From Sterolibacterium sp. (GTDB taxonomy: Bacteria; Pseudomonadota; Gammaproteobacteria; Burkholderiales; Rhodocyclaceae): a stretch of 64,000 nt of DNA. Of this stretch, positions 1-6,601 are shown piece by piece (the first letter of the stretch is position 1; every line of letters begins with the position of its first letter). Below the pieces are notes generated by a model, which saw only the letters and a list, made by a program, of their open reading frames with translations, was not told where the DNA came from and searched no databases. Both the position numbers and the translations under genes were made by a program. Where the stretch lies: positions 1 to 64,000 of the forward strand of contig JAGOSV010000005.1 of assembly GCA_018062105.1 (NCBI GenBank). Direction: 5' to 3'.

Positions 1-102
1 CTCGGCCTGACATCAACACAGGAGGCCGTCGGCTACCTGGCACTGGAAGGGCTTATCGCCGAGGCGCGAATCCCGGTCATCCTGTCCGGCGTGGTGCAAT
101 GA
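1..102 (+). CDS. 3' end of an unidentified gene, probably of a mobile element
   Basis: The window opens inside an open frame whose last 33 codons end at TGA 100-102. The visible tail includes EAVGYLALEGLIAEARIP and ends ILSGVVQ. I do not recognise the family from this fragment. Its stop overlaps the ATG of the next gene (ATGA, 99-102). The next two genes also join by ATGA, so this looks like the last intact member of a compact phage-style gene string. Whether the upstream part is intact cannot be seen. Confidence 0.5.
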   Translation, partial: LGLTSTQEAVGYLALEGLIAEARIPVILSGVVQ

Positions 103-399
103 TTGCCCGTCATTTCATCCTCTGGCTGCTCTGCCTCGCTGCCGCCATCGTCAGCCTGGTATGGCAGCTCGTTGCCATCGTCGGCAGCCCGCGTCGCGCT
201 ATGCGGATCGCTGTCGGGTTCGACCAGACGGCGAACGCGGCATTCGGCGGCGACGAGGATGAGACGATCAGCAGCCGTGCGTGGCGGCTGCGCCGAACCG
301 CATTATGCCGCGCTGGCGCGGCTCATCAATGTCCTGTTCAACAATTCAAACCACTGCGCGGCCGCCTACGAATCCGAGCAGGCAAGGCGGCAGGCATGA
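99..399 (+). pseudogene. Frameshifted small membrane protein of phage/mobile-element type
   Basis: The frame starting at 99 reads a hydrophobic N-terminus (about residues 5-27) and then GFDQTANAAFGGDEDETISSRAWR. DETISSRAWR is a signature I associate with small proteins of prophages and integrative elements. After about position 290 that frame loses sense. The +1 frame continues with the expected tail (RLINVLFNNSNHC, AYESEQARRQA) and stops at TGA 397-399, which overlaps the ATG of the following dam relic. The sensible way to read it is one gene broken by a single-base indel around 285-295. A sequencing error is possible, but the neighbouring gene is also broken. Confidence 0.6.
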
Positions 400-616
400 C
401 CCATCCCATCATCCCCTGACTCGGTGGCAAGCGCCGGCTGGCGGATCGCCCGATCCCCCTGTTTCCACTCCATGAGCGCTACGTCGAGCTACTCTGCGGT
501 GCTGCTGCCCTGTATTTTCTGCGCCAGGTGTCCGCCCCGGTCGAGGTACTCAACGACATCCAGCGCGCCGCACGGTCCTTCTGCCTGCAACATCACGTCT
601 TCGGCCGCATGTTCTA
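396..616 (+). pseudogene. Remnant of a phage-type DNA adenine methylase (Dam)
   Basis: From ATG 396 the frame reads MTHPIIP, a TGA, then LGGKRRLADRPIPLFP, YVELLCGAAALYFLR and VEVLNDIQRAARSF. This follows the N-terminus of D12-class Dam methylases, which normally read PWLGGKRRLA, YVEPFCGAAALYFLR and EVLNDIN. Three lesions are visible. The expected Trp before LGG is a TGA stop. VLNDI is joined directly to QRAARSFCLQHHVFG, which in complete proteins lies some fifty residues later, so there is an internal deletion. The frame then ends at TAA 614-616, losing the catalytic DPPY half. The product would be non-functional. It marks a decayed prophage or integrative element. Confidence 0.75.
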
Positions 617-1009
617 ACAGGCGGAATTTTGTTGCAACAGACAAAACAGGCAACTGTGCCATTTATCGCGCAAAACAGTTGCCAATTATCTCGCGCCGCT
701 ACACAAAGAATCGCGCCCCGCTTCATCGGCCTGGCTGCGCCAGGCTCCCCTCCCGCTGCCCTTGCCGGCCGGCCGACGGTGCAACTCGCCTGCGGCTCAA
801 ACAGCACCGCCGGACTTCCCCGGCCACCAAGGGCATCACTCGGCGACTCAGAAGGGGAAAAGGCACGCCACTCACCCTTCAGTGTTTATCGGGGAGTAAG
901 GAAATTCAAATGCGATTGCCCTGTCGTTGTCGCGTCGTCACATAGGCAGGCGTGGTAGAATCTTCGGCTTTTTTCCACGACCCTCAGACTTTGACCGTCT
1001 GCCGCCACC
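617..1009. other. Intergenic junction between the mobile-element relic and typA
   Basis: No convincing gene is seen. There is a perfect 10-bp palindrome TGTTGCAACA (630-639) and a 9-bp inverted repeat GGCAACTGT/ACAGTTGCC (649-657 and 675-683, 17-base spacer). Both sit just after the dam relic and could be old phage operators or a weak stem-loop. A -10-like TAGAAT lies at 956-961, 48 bases before typA, without a clear -35. No attachment-site duplication can be recognised because the other end of the element is outside the window. Confidence 0.4.
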
Positions 1010-2827
1010 ATGTCCCGCGCCATCCGTAATATCGCCATCATTGCCCACGTCGACCACGGCAAGACCACGCTCGTCGATCAACTTCTGCGGCAGTCCGGCA
1101 CTTTTGCCGCCCACCAGCAGGTCTCCGAGCGCGTCATGGATTCGAACGACCTGGAAAAAGAGCGTGGGATCACGATTCTGGCCAAGAATTGTGCGATCGA
1201 ATATGAAGGCACGCACATCAATATCATCGACACGCCGGGCCATGCCGACTTTGGCGGTGAGGTCGAGCGCGTGCTGTCCATGGTCGATAGCTGCCTGTTG
1301 CTGGTCGATGCGGTCGAAGGGCCGATGCCGCAAACGCGTTTTGTCACGCGCAAGGCGCTGGCATTGGGGCTGAAGCCGATTGTCGTCATCAACAAGATCG
1401 ACCGTCCTGGCGCACGTCCTGATTGGGTTATCAACCATACCTTCGACCTGTTCGACAAGCTGGGTGCCAACGAAGAGCAGCTCGACTTCCCGGTGGTCTA
1501 TGCTTCGGCGCTGAATGGCTTTGCCATGCTCGATGCTGCCAAGCCCGGCACCGACATGCGCCCGTTGTTCGATGCCATTCTGGAACATGTGCCGCAGCCC
1601 AAGGTGGATGCTGAAGCGCCTTTGCAGCTGCAGATATGCTCGCTCGATTATTCGAGCTATGTCGGCCGCATCGGGATTGGCCGCATTACCCAGGGACGGC
1701 TGCGGCCGGCGCAGGAAGTTGCCGTGATGTATGGCGATGAGGCACGCGGCAAGTCCAGGATCAATCAGATTCTCGTTTTCAAGGGGCTGGAGCGCGAGCA
1801 GACCCAGCAGGCCGAGGCGGGCGACATCGTGCTGGTAACGGGTATCGAGCAGGTCGGTATCGGTGTCACGCTCTGTGAGCCGGACAAGCTCGTGCCGCTT
1901 GAACCACTGAGGGTCGATGAGCCGACCCTGACCATGAATTTCCAGGTCAATACCTCGCCGTTTGCTGGCAAAGAAGGCAAGTTCGTCACCAGTCGCCAGA
2001 TTCGTGAACGCCTCAACAAGGAGTTGCTGGCCAATGTCGCCCTGCGTGTCGAGGATACGGAGGATGCCGATGTCTTTCTCGTTTCCGGTCGGGGCGAGCT
2101 GCATCTGACCATCCTGCTGGAAAATATGCGCCGTGAAGGTTACGAGCTGGCGGTGTCACGGCCGCGCGTGATTTTCAAGGACATCGATGGCGTCAAGAGC
2201 GAGCCTTACGAGCTGCTGACGGTCGATGTCGAGGAAACACACCAGGGCGCGGTGATGGAAGAGCTGGGGCGGCGCCGTGGCGAGTTGCAGGATATGCAGC
2301 CTGACGGCAAGGGGCGGGTGCGCATCGAGTACCGCATTCCGGCGCGTGGCCTGATCGGCTTTCAGGGCGAGTTCCTGACGCTGACGCGGGGTACCGGTAT
2401 GGCTAGCCATATTTTCGACGACTATGGCCCGATGGCCGGCGATATGGCCGAACGTCGCAATGGCGTGCTGATTTCGCAGGAGAATGGCATGGCCGTGGCG
2501 TATGCCTTGTGGAAACTGCAGGATCGTGGCCGTATGTTCGCATCACACGGTGACCAAGTGTATGAAGGCATGATCATCGGCATTCATAGCCGTGACAACG
2601 ATCTCGTGGTGAATCCGATCAAGGGCAAGCAGCTGACCAATGTGCGTGCTTCTGGCACCGATGAGGCCGTGCGCCTGGTGCCGCCGATCCAGCTGACTCT
2701 GGAATCTGCCGTTGAATTCATTGCCGATGATGAACTGGTCGAGATCACGCCTAAATCCATCCGTCTGCGCAAGCGTTATCTGAGCGAGAATGACCGCAAG
2801 CGCATGAGCCGGGCGGCAGCGGCCTGA
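1010..2827 (+). CDS. typA: Ribosome-associated GTPase TypA/BipA
   Basis: A 605-residue translational GTPase of the BipA family, which acts in 50S assembly and in stress and low-temperature growth. The G domain shows AHVDHGKTTLVDQL (G1, about residues 12-25), DTPGHADFGGE (G3, near 75) and NKIDRPGARPD (G4, near 130). The EF-G-like domains II, III and V follow. The BipA-specific C-terminal part ends in a basic KRMSRAAAA tail. Length matches the family (about 600-610). The ATG is at the start of the conserved MSRAIRNIAIIAHVDHGK block, and no strong Shine-Dalgarno sequence is seen. It is monocistronic, with 450 bases before the next gene. Confidence 0.97.
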   Translation: MSRAIRNIAIIAHVDHGKTTLVDQLLRQSGTFAAHQQVSERVMDSNDLEKERGITILAKNCAIEYEGTHINIIDTPGHADFGGEVERVLSMVDSCLLLVDAVEGPMPQTRFVTRKALALGLKPIVVINKIDRPGARPDWVINHTFDLFDKLGANEEQLDFPVVYASALNGFAMLDAAKPGTDMRPLFDAILEHVPQPKVDAEAPLQLQICSLDYSSYVGRIGIGRITQGRLRPAQEVAVMYGDEARGKSRINQILVFKGLEREQTQQAEAGDIVLVTGIEQVGIGVTLCEPDKLVPLEPLRVDEPTLTMNFQVNTSPFAGKEGKFVTSRQIRERLNKELLANVALRVEDTEDADVFLVSGRGELHLTILLENMRREGYELAVSRPRVIFKDIDGVKSEPYELLTVDVEETHQGAVMEELGRRRGELQDMQPDGKGRVRIEYRIPARGLIGFQGEFLTLTRGTGMASHIFDDYGPMAGDMAERRNGVLISQENGMAVAYALWKLQDRGRMFASHGDQVYEGMIIGIHSRDNDLVVNPIKGKQLTNVRASGTDEAVRLVPPIQLTLESAVEFIADDELVEITPKSIRLRKRYLSENDRKRMSRAAAA

Positions 2828-3280
2828 GTAACAGCATTGGCGGGCACTGCCGATCTGGCCATCTGGCCGTAAATGATGCAAATTGTTTGGGCGCGGATGA
2901 GCCGTTGTCGGTACAATCCGCGCCTTGCTTCATGGTGAGGTAGTTGAAGTTTGTTGTTTTCCGGTTGTTTTTTGACCCTCACCATGCAGTAGCGCTCCGC
3001 AGAACCCGAGCAGCAGTGATAAAGCCTCACCGCCTTTTGGTGTCGCCCGCGATCCAGTATCCATGATCCACGGACGGGACACCTTTCCGGCGCAAAGCTT
3101 TTGTGCCGTAGAAAAAATCGCACTCCCGGAATTTTTCGTTGGTTGGCGTAGCACCCGAGTCCATGCAGCAAGTCCTGCATGCGTGGGCATTTTCTGCGCC
3201 GTTGCCGTCGCCACGTCGCTTCGTTGCCTTGCTGTCGCGTTTCGTACCGATGGCAGCGCCAATTTTTACGAAAGTATTCC
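2828..3280. other. Long gap: typA end and leader of the DEAD-box helicase gene
   Basis: This 453-base region holds no credible gene; reading frames here are short and lack recognisable motifs. A 9-bp inverted repeat GGCGCGGAT/ATCCGCGCC (2890-2898, 2915-2923) encloses TACAAT (2912-2917), which could be a -10 box. The repeat could alternatively end the typA transcript, although the T-tract is poor. If transcription starts near 2925, the helicase mRNA has a leader of roughly 350 bases. Long structured leaders are known for some cold-regulated helicase genes. That parallel is only suggestive here. Confidence 0.4.
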
Positions 3281-4747
3281 ATGCAATTTTCTGAACTGAA
3301 TCTCCATCCTGCCGTCCTTCGTGCCCTGACCGATGCCGGCTACACCGAGGCCACCGCCGTCCAGCAACAGGCGATTCCGGCCGTGTTGGCGGGGCGTGAC
3401 CTGATGGCATCCTCGCAAACCGGCTCGGGCAAGACGGCAGCCTTCATGCTGCCGGCCATCCATCGTTTGGCCAACACGCCCAAGCCGGCCGCCAGTGGCA
3501 AGACGCCCAATCAGCAACGCCAGTCGGCTCAGGCACGGGGGCACCATGCTCGTTACCAGGCGGCGCAACCCAAGGTGCTGGTGCTGACACCGACACGCGA
3601 ATTGGCGCTGCAGGTGACGCAGGCCACCGAGAAATACGGTGCCCATCTGCATTTCATTCGCGCGGTAGCCATCCTGGGGGGTATGCCTTATGCCAAACAG
3701 ATGCAGCTGCTGTCCCGCAATCCGCAAATCCTGGTGGCTACGCCAGGGCGTCTGATCGACCACATCGAATCTGGCAAGATCGACTTGTCGCAGATCGACA
3801 TGCTGGTGCTCGACGAAGCAGATCGCATGCTCGACATGGGCTTTATCGAGGATATCGAACGCATCGTGGCAGCCACACCGGCGACGCGTCAGACCCTGCT
3901 GTTTTCCGCCACACTCGACGGCGTGGTCGGACAGATGGCCAGCCGCATCACGCGCAACCCGGAAGTCATCCGTATCGCCGGAGCGACTTCGAAGCACGAA
4001 AACATCGAGCAGCGCCTGCATTTCGTCGATGATCTGGCGCACAAGGATCGTCTGCTCGACCATCTGCTGCGCGACAGTGCCATCGACCAGTGTGTCGTGT
4101 TCACGGCCACCAAGCGCGATGCCGACCTGATTGCCGACCGTCTGAGTCTGGCTGGTTTTGCAGCGGCTTCACTGCATGGCGACATGCAGCAGGGGGCGCG
4201 CAATCGTACATTGCGTGCCGTGCGTAGCGGCCAGGTACGGGTACTGGTGGCCACCGATGTGGCGGCGCGTGGTATCGACGTGCCGGCCATCACGCACGTC
4301 GTCAATTACGATCTGCCGAAAAATCCCGAGGATTATGTCCATCGTATTGGCCGTACCGGTCGTGCCGGACGCAATGGTCAGGCTATTTCTCTGGCCAATC
4401 ATGGTGAGCGGTTCAGCGTGCGCAACATCGAGCGTTTCACCAATCAGCAGATTCCGGTGGAGATCATTCCGGGTCATGAGCCCAAACGTGCGCCGAGCTT
4501 CGACAAGCCGCGCAAGACCGGCTGGGGCGCGGGCAAGCCGGGCGGGGCAGCGGGGGCGCGTAAATTCGGCGAGAACAAGCCCTGGAACAAGTCTGCAGGC
4601 GGTGGTGCCGGTGCAGGTACAGGGGGCGGCAAGACCCACAACCGTACCAAGGGCACTTCCAGCTATACCCGTGAAGCACCGTCTCGTGGTAATGACAACC
4701 AGCAGCGTCGTAGCGCCGGGCAGCGCCACCAGTACGGCGATCGCTGA
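3281..4747 (+). CDS. rhlE: DEAD-box ATP-dependent RNA helicase, RhlE type
   Basis: A 488-residue RNA helicase that remodels rRNA or mRNA structures. Visible motifs in order are a Q-motif region TEATAVQQQAIP (about 22-33), Walker A SQTGSGKT (45-52), PTRELALQ, a VLDEADRML DEAD box (near 177), FSAT (near 208), ARGIDVPAI and HRIGRTGRAG (near 355). A basic Gly/Ala-rich tail (about 400-488) probably binds RNA. The start is set at ATG 3281 because MQFSELNLHPAVL is the conserved N-terminus. The longer upstream reading frame translates leader sequence. It is convergent with yaeQ. Confidence 0.93.
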   Translation: MQFSELNLHPAVLRALTDAGYTEATAVQQQAIPAVLAGRDLMASSQTGSGKTAAFMLPAIHRLANTPKPAASGKTPNQQRQSAQARGHHARYQAAQPKVLVLTPTRELALQVTQATEKYGAHLHFIRAVAILGGMPYAKQMQLLSRNPQILVATPGRLIDHIESGKIDLSQIDMLVLDEADRMLDMGFIEDIERIVAATPATRQTLLFSATLDGVVGQMASRITRNPEVIRIAGATSKHENIEQRLHFVDDLAHKDRLLDHLLRDSAIDQCVVFTATKRDADLIADRLSLAGFAAASLHGDMQQGARNRTLRAVRSGQVRVLVATDVAARGIDVPAITHVVNYDLPKNPEDYVHRIGRTGRAGRNGQAISLANHGERFSVRNIERFTNQQIPVEIIPGHEPKRAPSFDKPRKTGWGAGKPGGAAGARKFGENKPWNKSAGGGAGAGTGGGKTHNRTKGTSSYTREAPSRGNDNQQRRSAGQRHQYGDR

Positions 4748-4806
4748 ACCGGCTGCGGCATCAATGGACGGGGCAGGGTGCGCAGAGTGCGCAGAGTGTG
4801 TATCGC

Positions 4807-5346
4807 TCAGCCCTGCCAGCGTTCGGGGGTGACTTCCAAGCGGGTCTGCTCATCTCCCAGCCATATCTGGCCATCCTGGATCTGACATTGCAGGCGCATG
4901 GTGCGCTGGCTGAGGGCGGCGAGTGCCAGGCTGGCCGCTTCCGGCAGATGCAGCACGGTCAGGTTCTTGTGGCGCGCCAGTGCGCTGGCGTTTTGTTGTC
5001 GCCAAACTTCGGCGGCACGGCTGCCGTAGGTGAGCAAAACGACTTGCTGTGCCCGGTTGCTGGCCTTGCGGATACGTTTTTCATCGGGCAGGCCGACCTC
5101 GATCCAGCGCTCGATGGCTCCGGTCAGATCCTTTTGCCAGAGATCAGGTTCTTCTTCGTCGCTGAGCCCCTTGCCAAAGGCTAGCCGTTCGTCGGCGTAC
5201 AGGGCAAAGGCCAGCAGGCGCATCATCATGCGTTCATCGGTTTCCGAAGGATGGCGCGCCAGGGTCAGGCTGTGCTCCTGGTAATAGTGCCGGTCCATGT
5301 CGGCGATTTGCAGGTCGGCTTTGAAGATGGTTGCCTTGAGTGCCAC
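4807..5346 (-). CDS. yaeQ: YaeQ family protein
   Basis: A 179-residue protein with the whole-length YaeQ signature: MALKATIFKADLQIADMDRH at the N-terminus, then ARHPSETDERMMMRLLAFAL, LWQKDLTGAIERWIEVGLPD and WLGDE near the end. The family adopts a PD-(D/E)XK nuclease-like fold. It is linked to transcription elongation phenotypes (suppression of RfaH loss), but its biochemical role is unsettled. The stop lies 59 bases from the convergent helicase gene. The flavodoxin gene ahead of it ends 14 bases upstream, so the two are probably cotranscribed. Confidence 0.93.
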   Translation of the reverse strand: MALKATIFKADLQIADMDRHYYQEHSLTLARHPSETDERMMMRLLAFALYADERLAFGKGLSDEEEPDLWQKDLTGAIERWIEVGLPDEKRIRKASNRAQQVVLLTYGSRAAEVWRQQNASALARHKNLTVLHLPEAASLALAALSQRTMRLQCQIQDGQIWLGDEQTRLEVTPERWQG

Positions 5347-5360
5347 GTCGTGATTGCCTT

Positions 5361-5828
5361 TCAGAAGATGCCCAGCGCTAGACCAGCGGCCAGCGCTGCA
5401 CCGAGTTCAGAGGCCGCGCTCAGGTCGGCTGGGGTAATGGTTTTGCGCACGATGAGCGGCTCGGCCACACGCTTCCAGCCATAGCCTGTGGCGATGCGTT
5501 CAATCTGCGTCACGGTGCCACGGCCGTCGTTACCGGCGGAGATGAATACGGCATAGGGCAGGGCGACGGTCTTGCCCTCGGCCGGGTAGTAGGTGCGGTC
5601 GAAGAAGTCCTTGAGCGCACCCGACATGGTGCCGAAGTTTTCCGGTGTGCCGAGCAGCAGCCCCTGGCAGCCAAGCAGGTCATCAATCGTGCTGTCAAAG
5701 GCACGTTTCATGCGGACGGTGATGCCGGGCTCGCTGCATGCTCCTTGCCGCACGGCTTCGGCAAGCTGGCCGGTGTTGCCGCTCTGGGTGTGGTAGACGA
5801 TGAGCAGGACAGGTTCAGAAGTGCTCAT
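5361..5828 (-). CDS. Flavodoxin-like NAD(P)H:quinone oxidoreductase / FMN protein
   Basis: A 155-residue flavodoxin-fold protein. The FMN-phosphate loop HTQSGNTGQLA lies near residues 14-24. The second FMN-contacting segment is GTPENFGTMSGALKDFFDRT, and a C-terminal ISAGNDGRGT follows. It is shorter than WrbA (about 198) and resembles the small flavodoxin family proteins often annotated as NAD(P)H-dependent oxidoreductases. The start is ATG 5828 (MSTSEPVLLIVY), 14 bases inside the end of the pseudouridine synthase gene, so translation is probably coupled. The electron partner is unknown. Confidence 0.85.
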   Translation of the reverse strand: MSTSEPVLLIVYHTQSGNTGQLAEAVRQGACSEPGITVRMKRAFDSTIDDLLGCQGLLLGTPENFGTMSGALKDFFDRTYYPAEGKTVALPYAVFISAGNDGRGTVTQIERIATGYGWKRVAEPLIVRKTITPADLSAASELGAALAAGLALGIF

Positions 5829-6546
5829 CGTCACGCAGATAACGCCACTGGCCGGGCGGCAGGTCCGCCAGCGGTATCCGGCCGATACGCACCCGCTTGA
5901 GGCCGACCACCTTGAGGCCGACCAGCTCACACATGCGGCGAATCTGGCGTTTTTTGCCTTCCCGCAGGATGAAGCGCAGTTGATCCTGATTTTGCCAGCA
6001 CACTTCGGCACGTTTGAGTGGTACACCATCCAGGCTCAGGCCATGATTCAGACGTGCCAGACCTTCAGCACTTAGCTTGCCTTCGACACGCACCAGATAC
6101 TCCTTGTCCACGGTCGAGTGTTCGCCGATGAGTTGCCGTGCGATGCGGCCATCCTGGGTCAGTACCAGTAGCCCGGTCGAGTCGATGTCGAGCCGGCCGG
6201 CCGGCGCCAGCCCCTTGAGTTGTGCCGGCGAGAAACGCATGTTTGTGCGATCCCCAGTGTAACGGCTGGCGGCGTTGATCAGTGCGACGGCTGGCAGGTA
6301 GCCTTGTTCTGCCTGGCCGGAAACATAGCCTACCGGTTTGTGCAGCAGCAGGGTCACCCGCGCTTGCTGGGTGCTTTGGGCGGCGCGGTTGAGGGTGAGT
6401 TTCTGGGAGGGGAGTGCCTTGCTGCCCAGTTCGGTAATCTGCGCACCATCGACATAAACCCAGCCACGCTGGATGTACTCATCCGCCTCGCGGCGTGAGC
6501 ACAGCCCTTGCTGGGCCAGCAACTTGGAGATACGGACGGGTTCCAT
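5815..6546 (-). CDS. rRNA pseudouridine synthase, RsuA/RluB/RluF family
   Basis: A 243-residue enzyme isomerising a specific uridine in rRNA. An N-terminal S4 RNA-binding domain (RISKLLAQQGLCSRREADEY, about 4-23) precedes the catalytic block. GRLDIDSTGLLVLTQDG holds the catalytic Asp. KKRQIRRMCELVGLKVVGLKR closes the active site. The RRMC signature and the ending WRYLRDDEHF look most like RluF (23S rRNA U2604), but RluB or RluE activity cannot be excluded by eye. The start ATG 6546 (MEPVRISK) agrees with the family. A longer Pro-rich extension upstream has no support. Confidence 0.88.
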   Translation of the reverse strand: MEPVRISKLLAQQGLCSRREADEYIQRGWVYVDGAQITELGSKALPSQKLTLNRAAQSTQQARVTLLLHKPVGYVSGQAEQGYLPAVALINAASRYTGDRTNMRFSPAQLKGLAPAGRLDIDSTGLLVLTQDGRIARQLIGEHSTVDKEYLVRVEGKLSAEGLARLNHGLSLDGVPLKRAEVCWQNQDQLRFILREGKKRQIRRMCELVGLKVVGLKRVRIGRIPLADLPPGQWRYLRDDEHF

Positions 6547-6601
6547 GTCGGAAGGCGGGGCGTGCAACAGGCGCACGCCCCTGCAGGGCTGGGGTGACCG
6601 A

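Noticed and set aside
938..2104. 388-codon open frame antisense to typA
   Set aside because: It is the complement of a clear GTPase gene in GC-rich DNA; the translation shows no motif or domain.
3179..3280. 34-residue N-terminal extension of the DEAD-box helicase
   Set aside because: No conserved content; the family start MQFSELNLHP matches ATG 3281.
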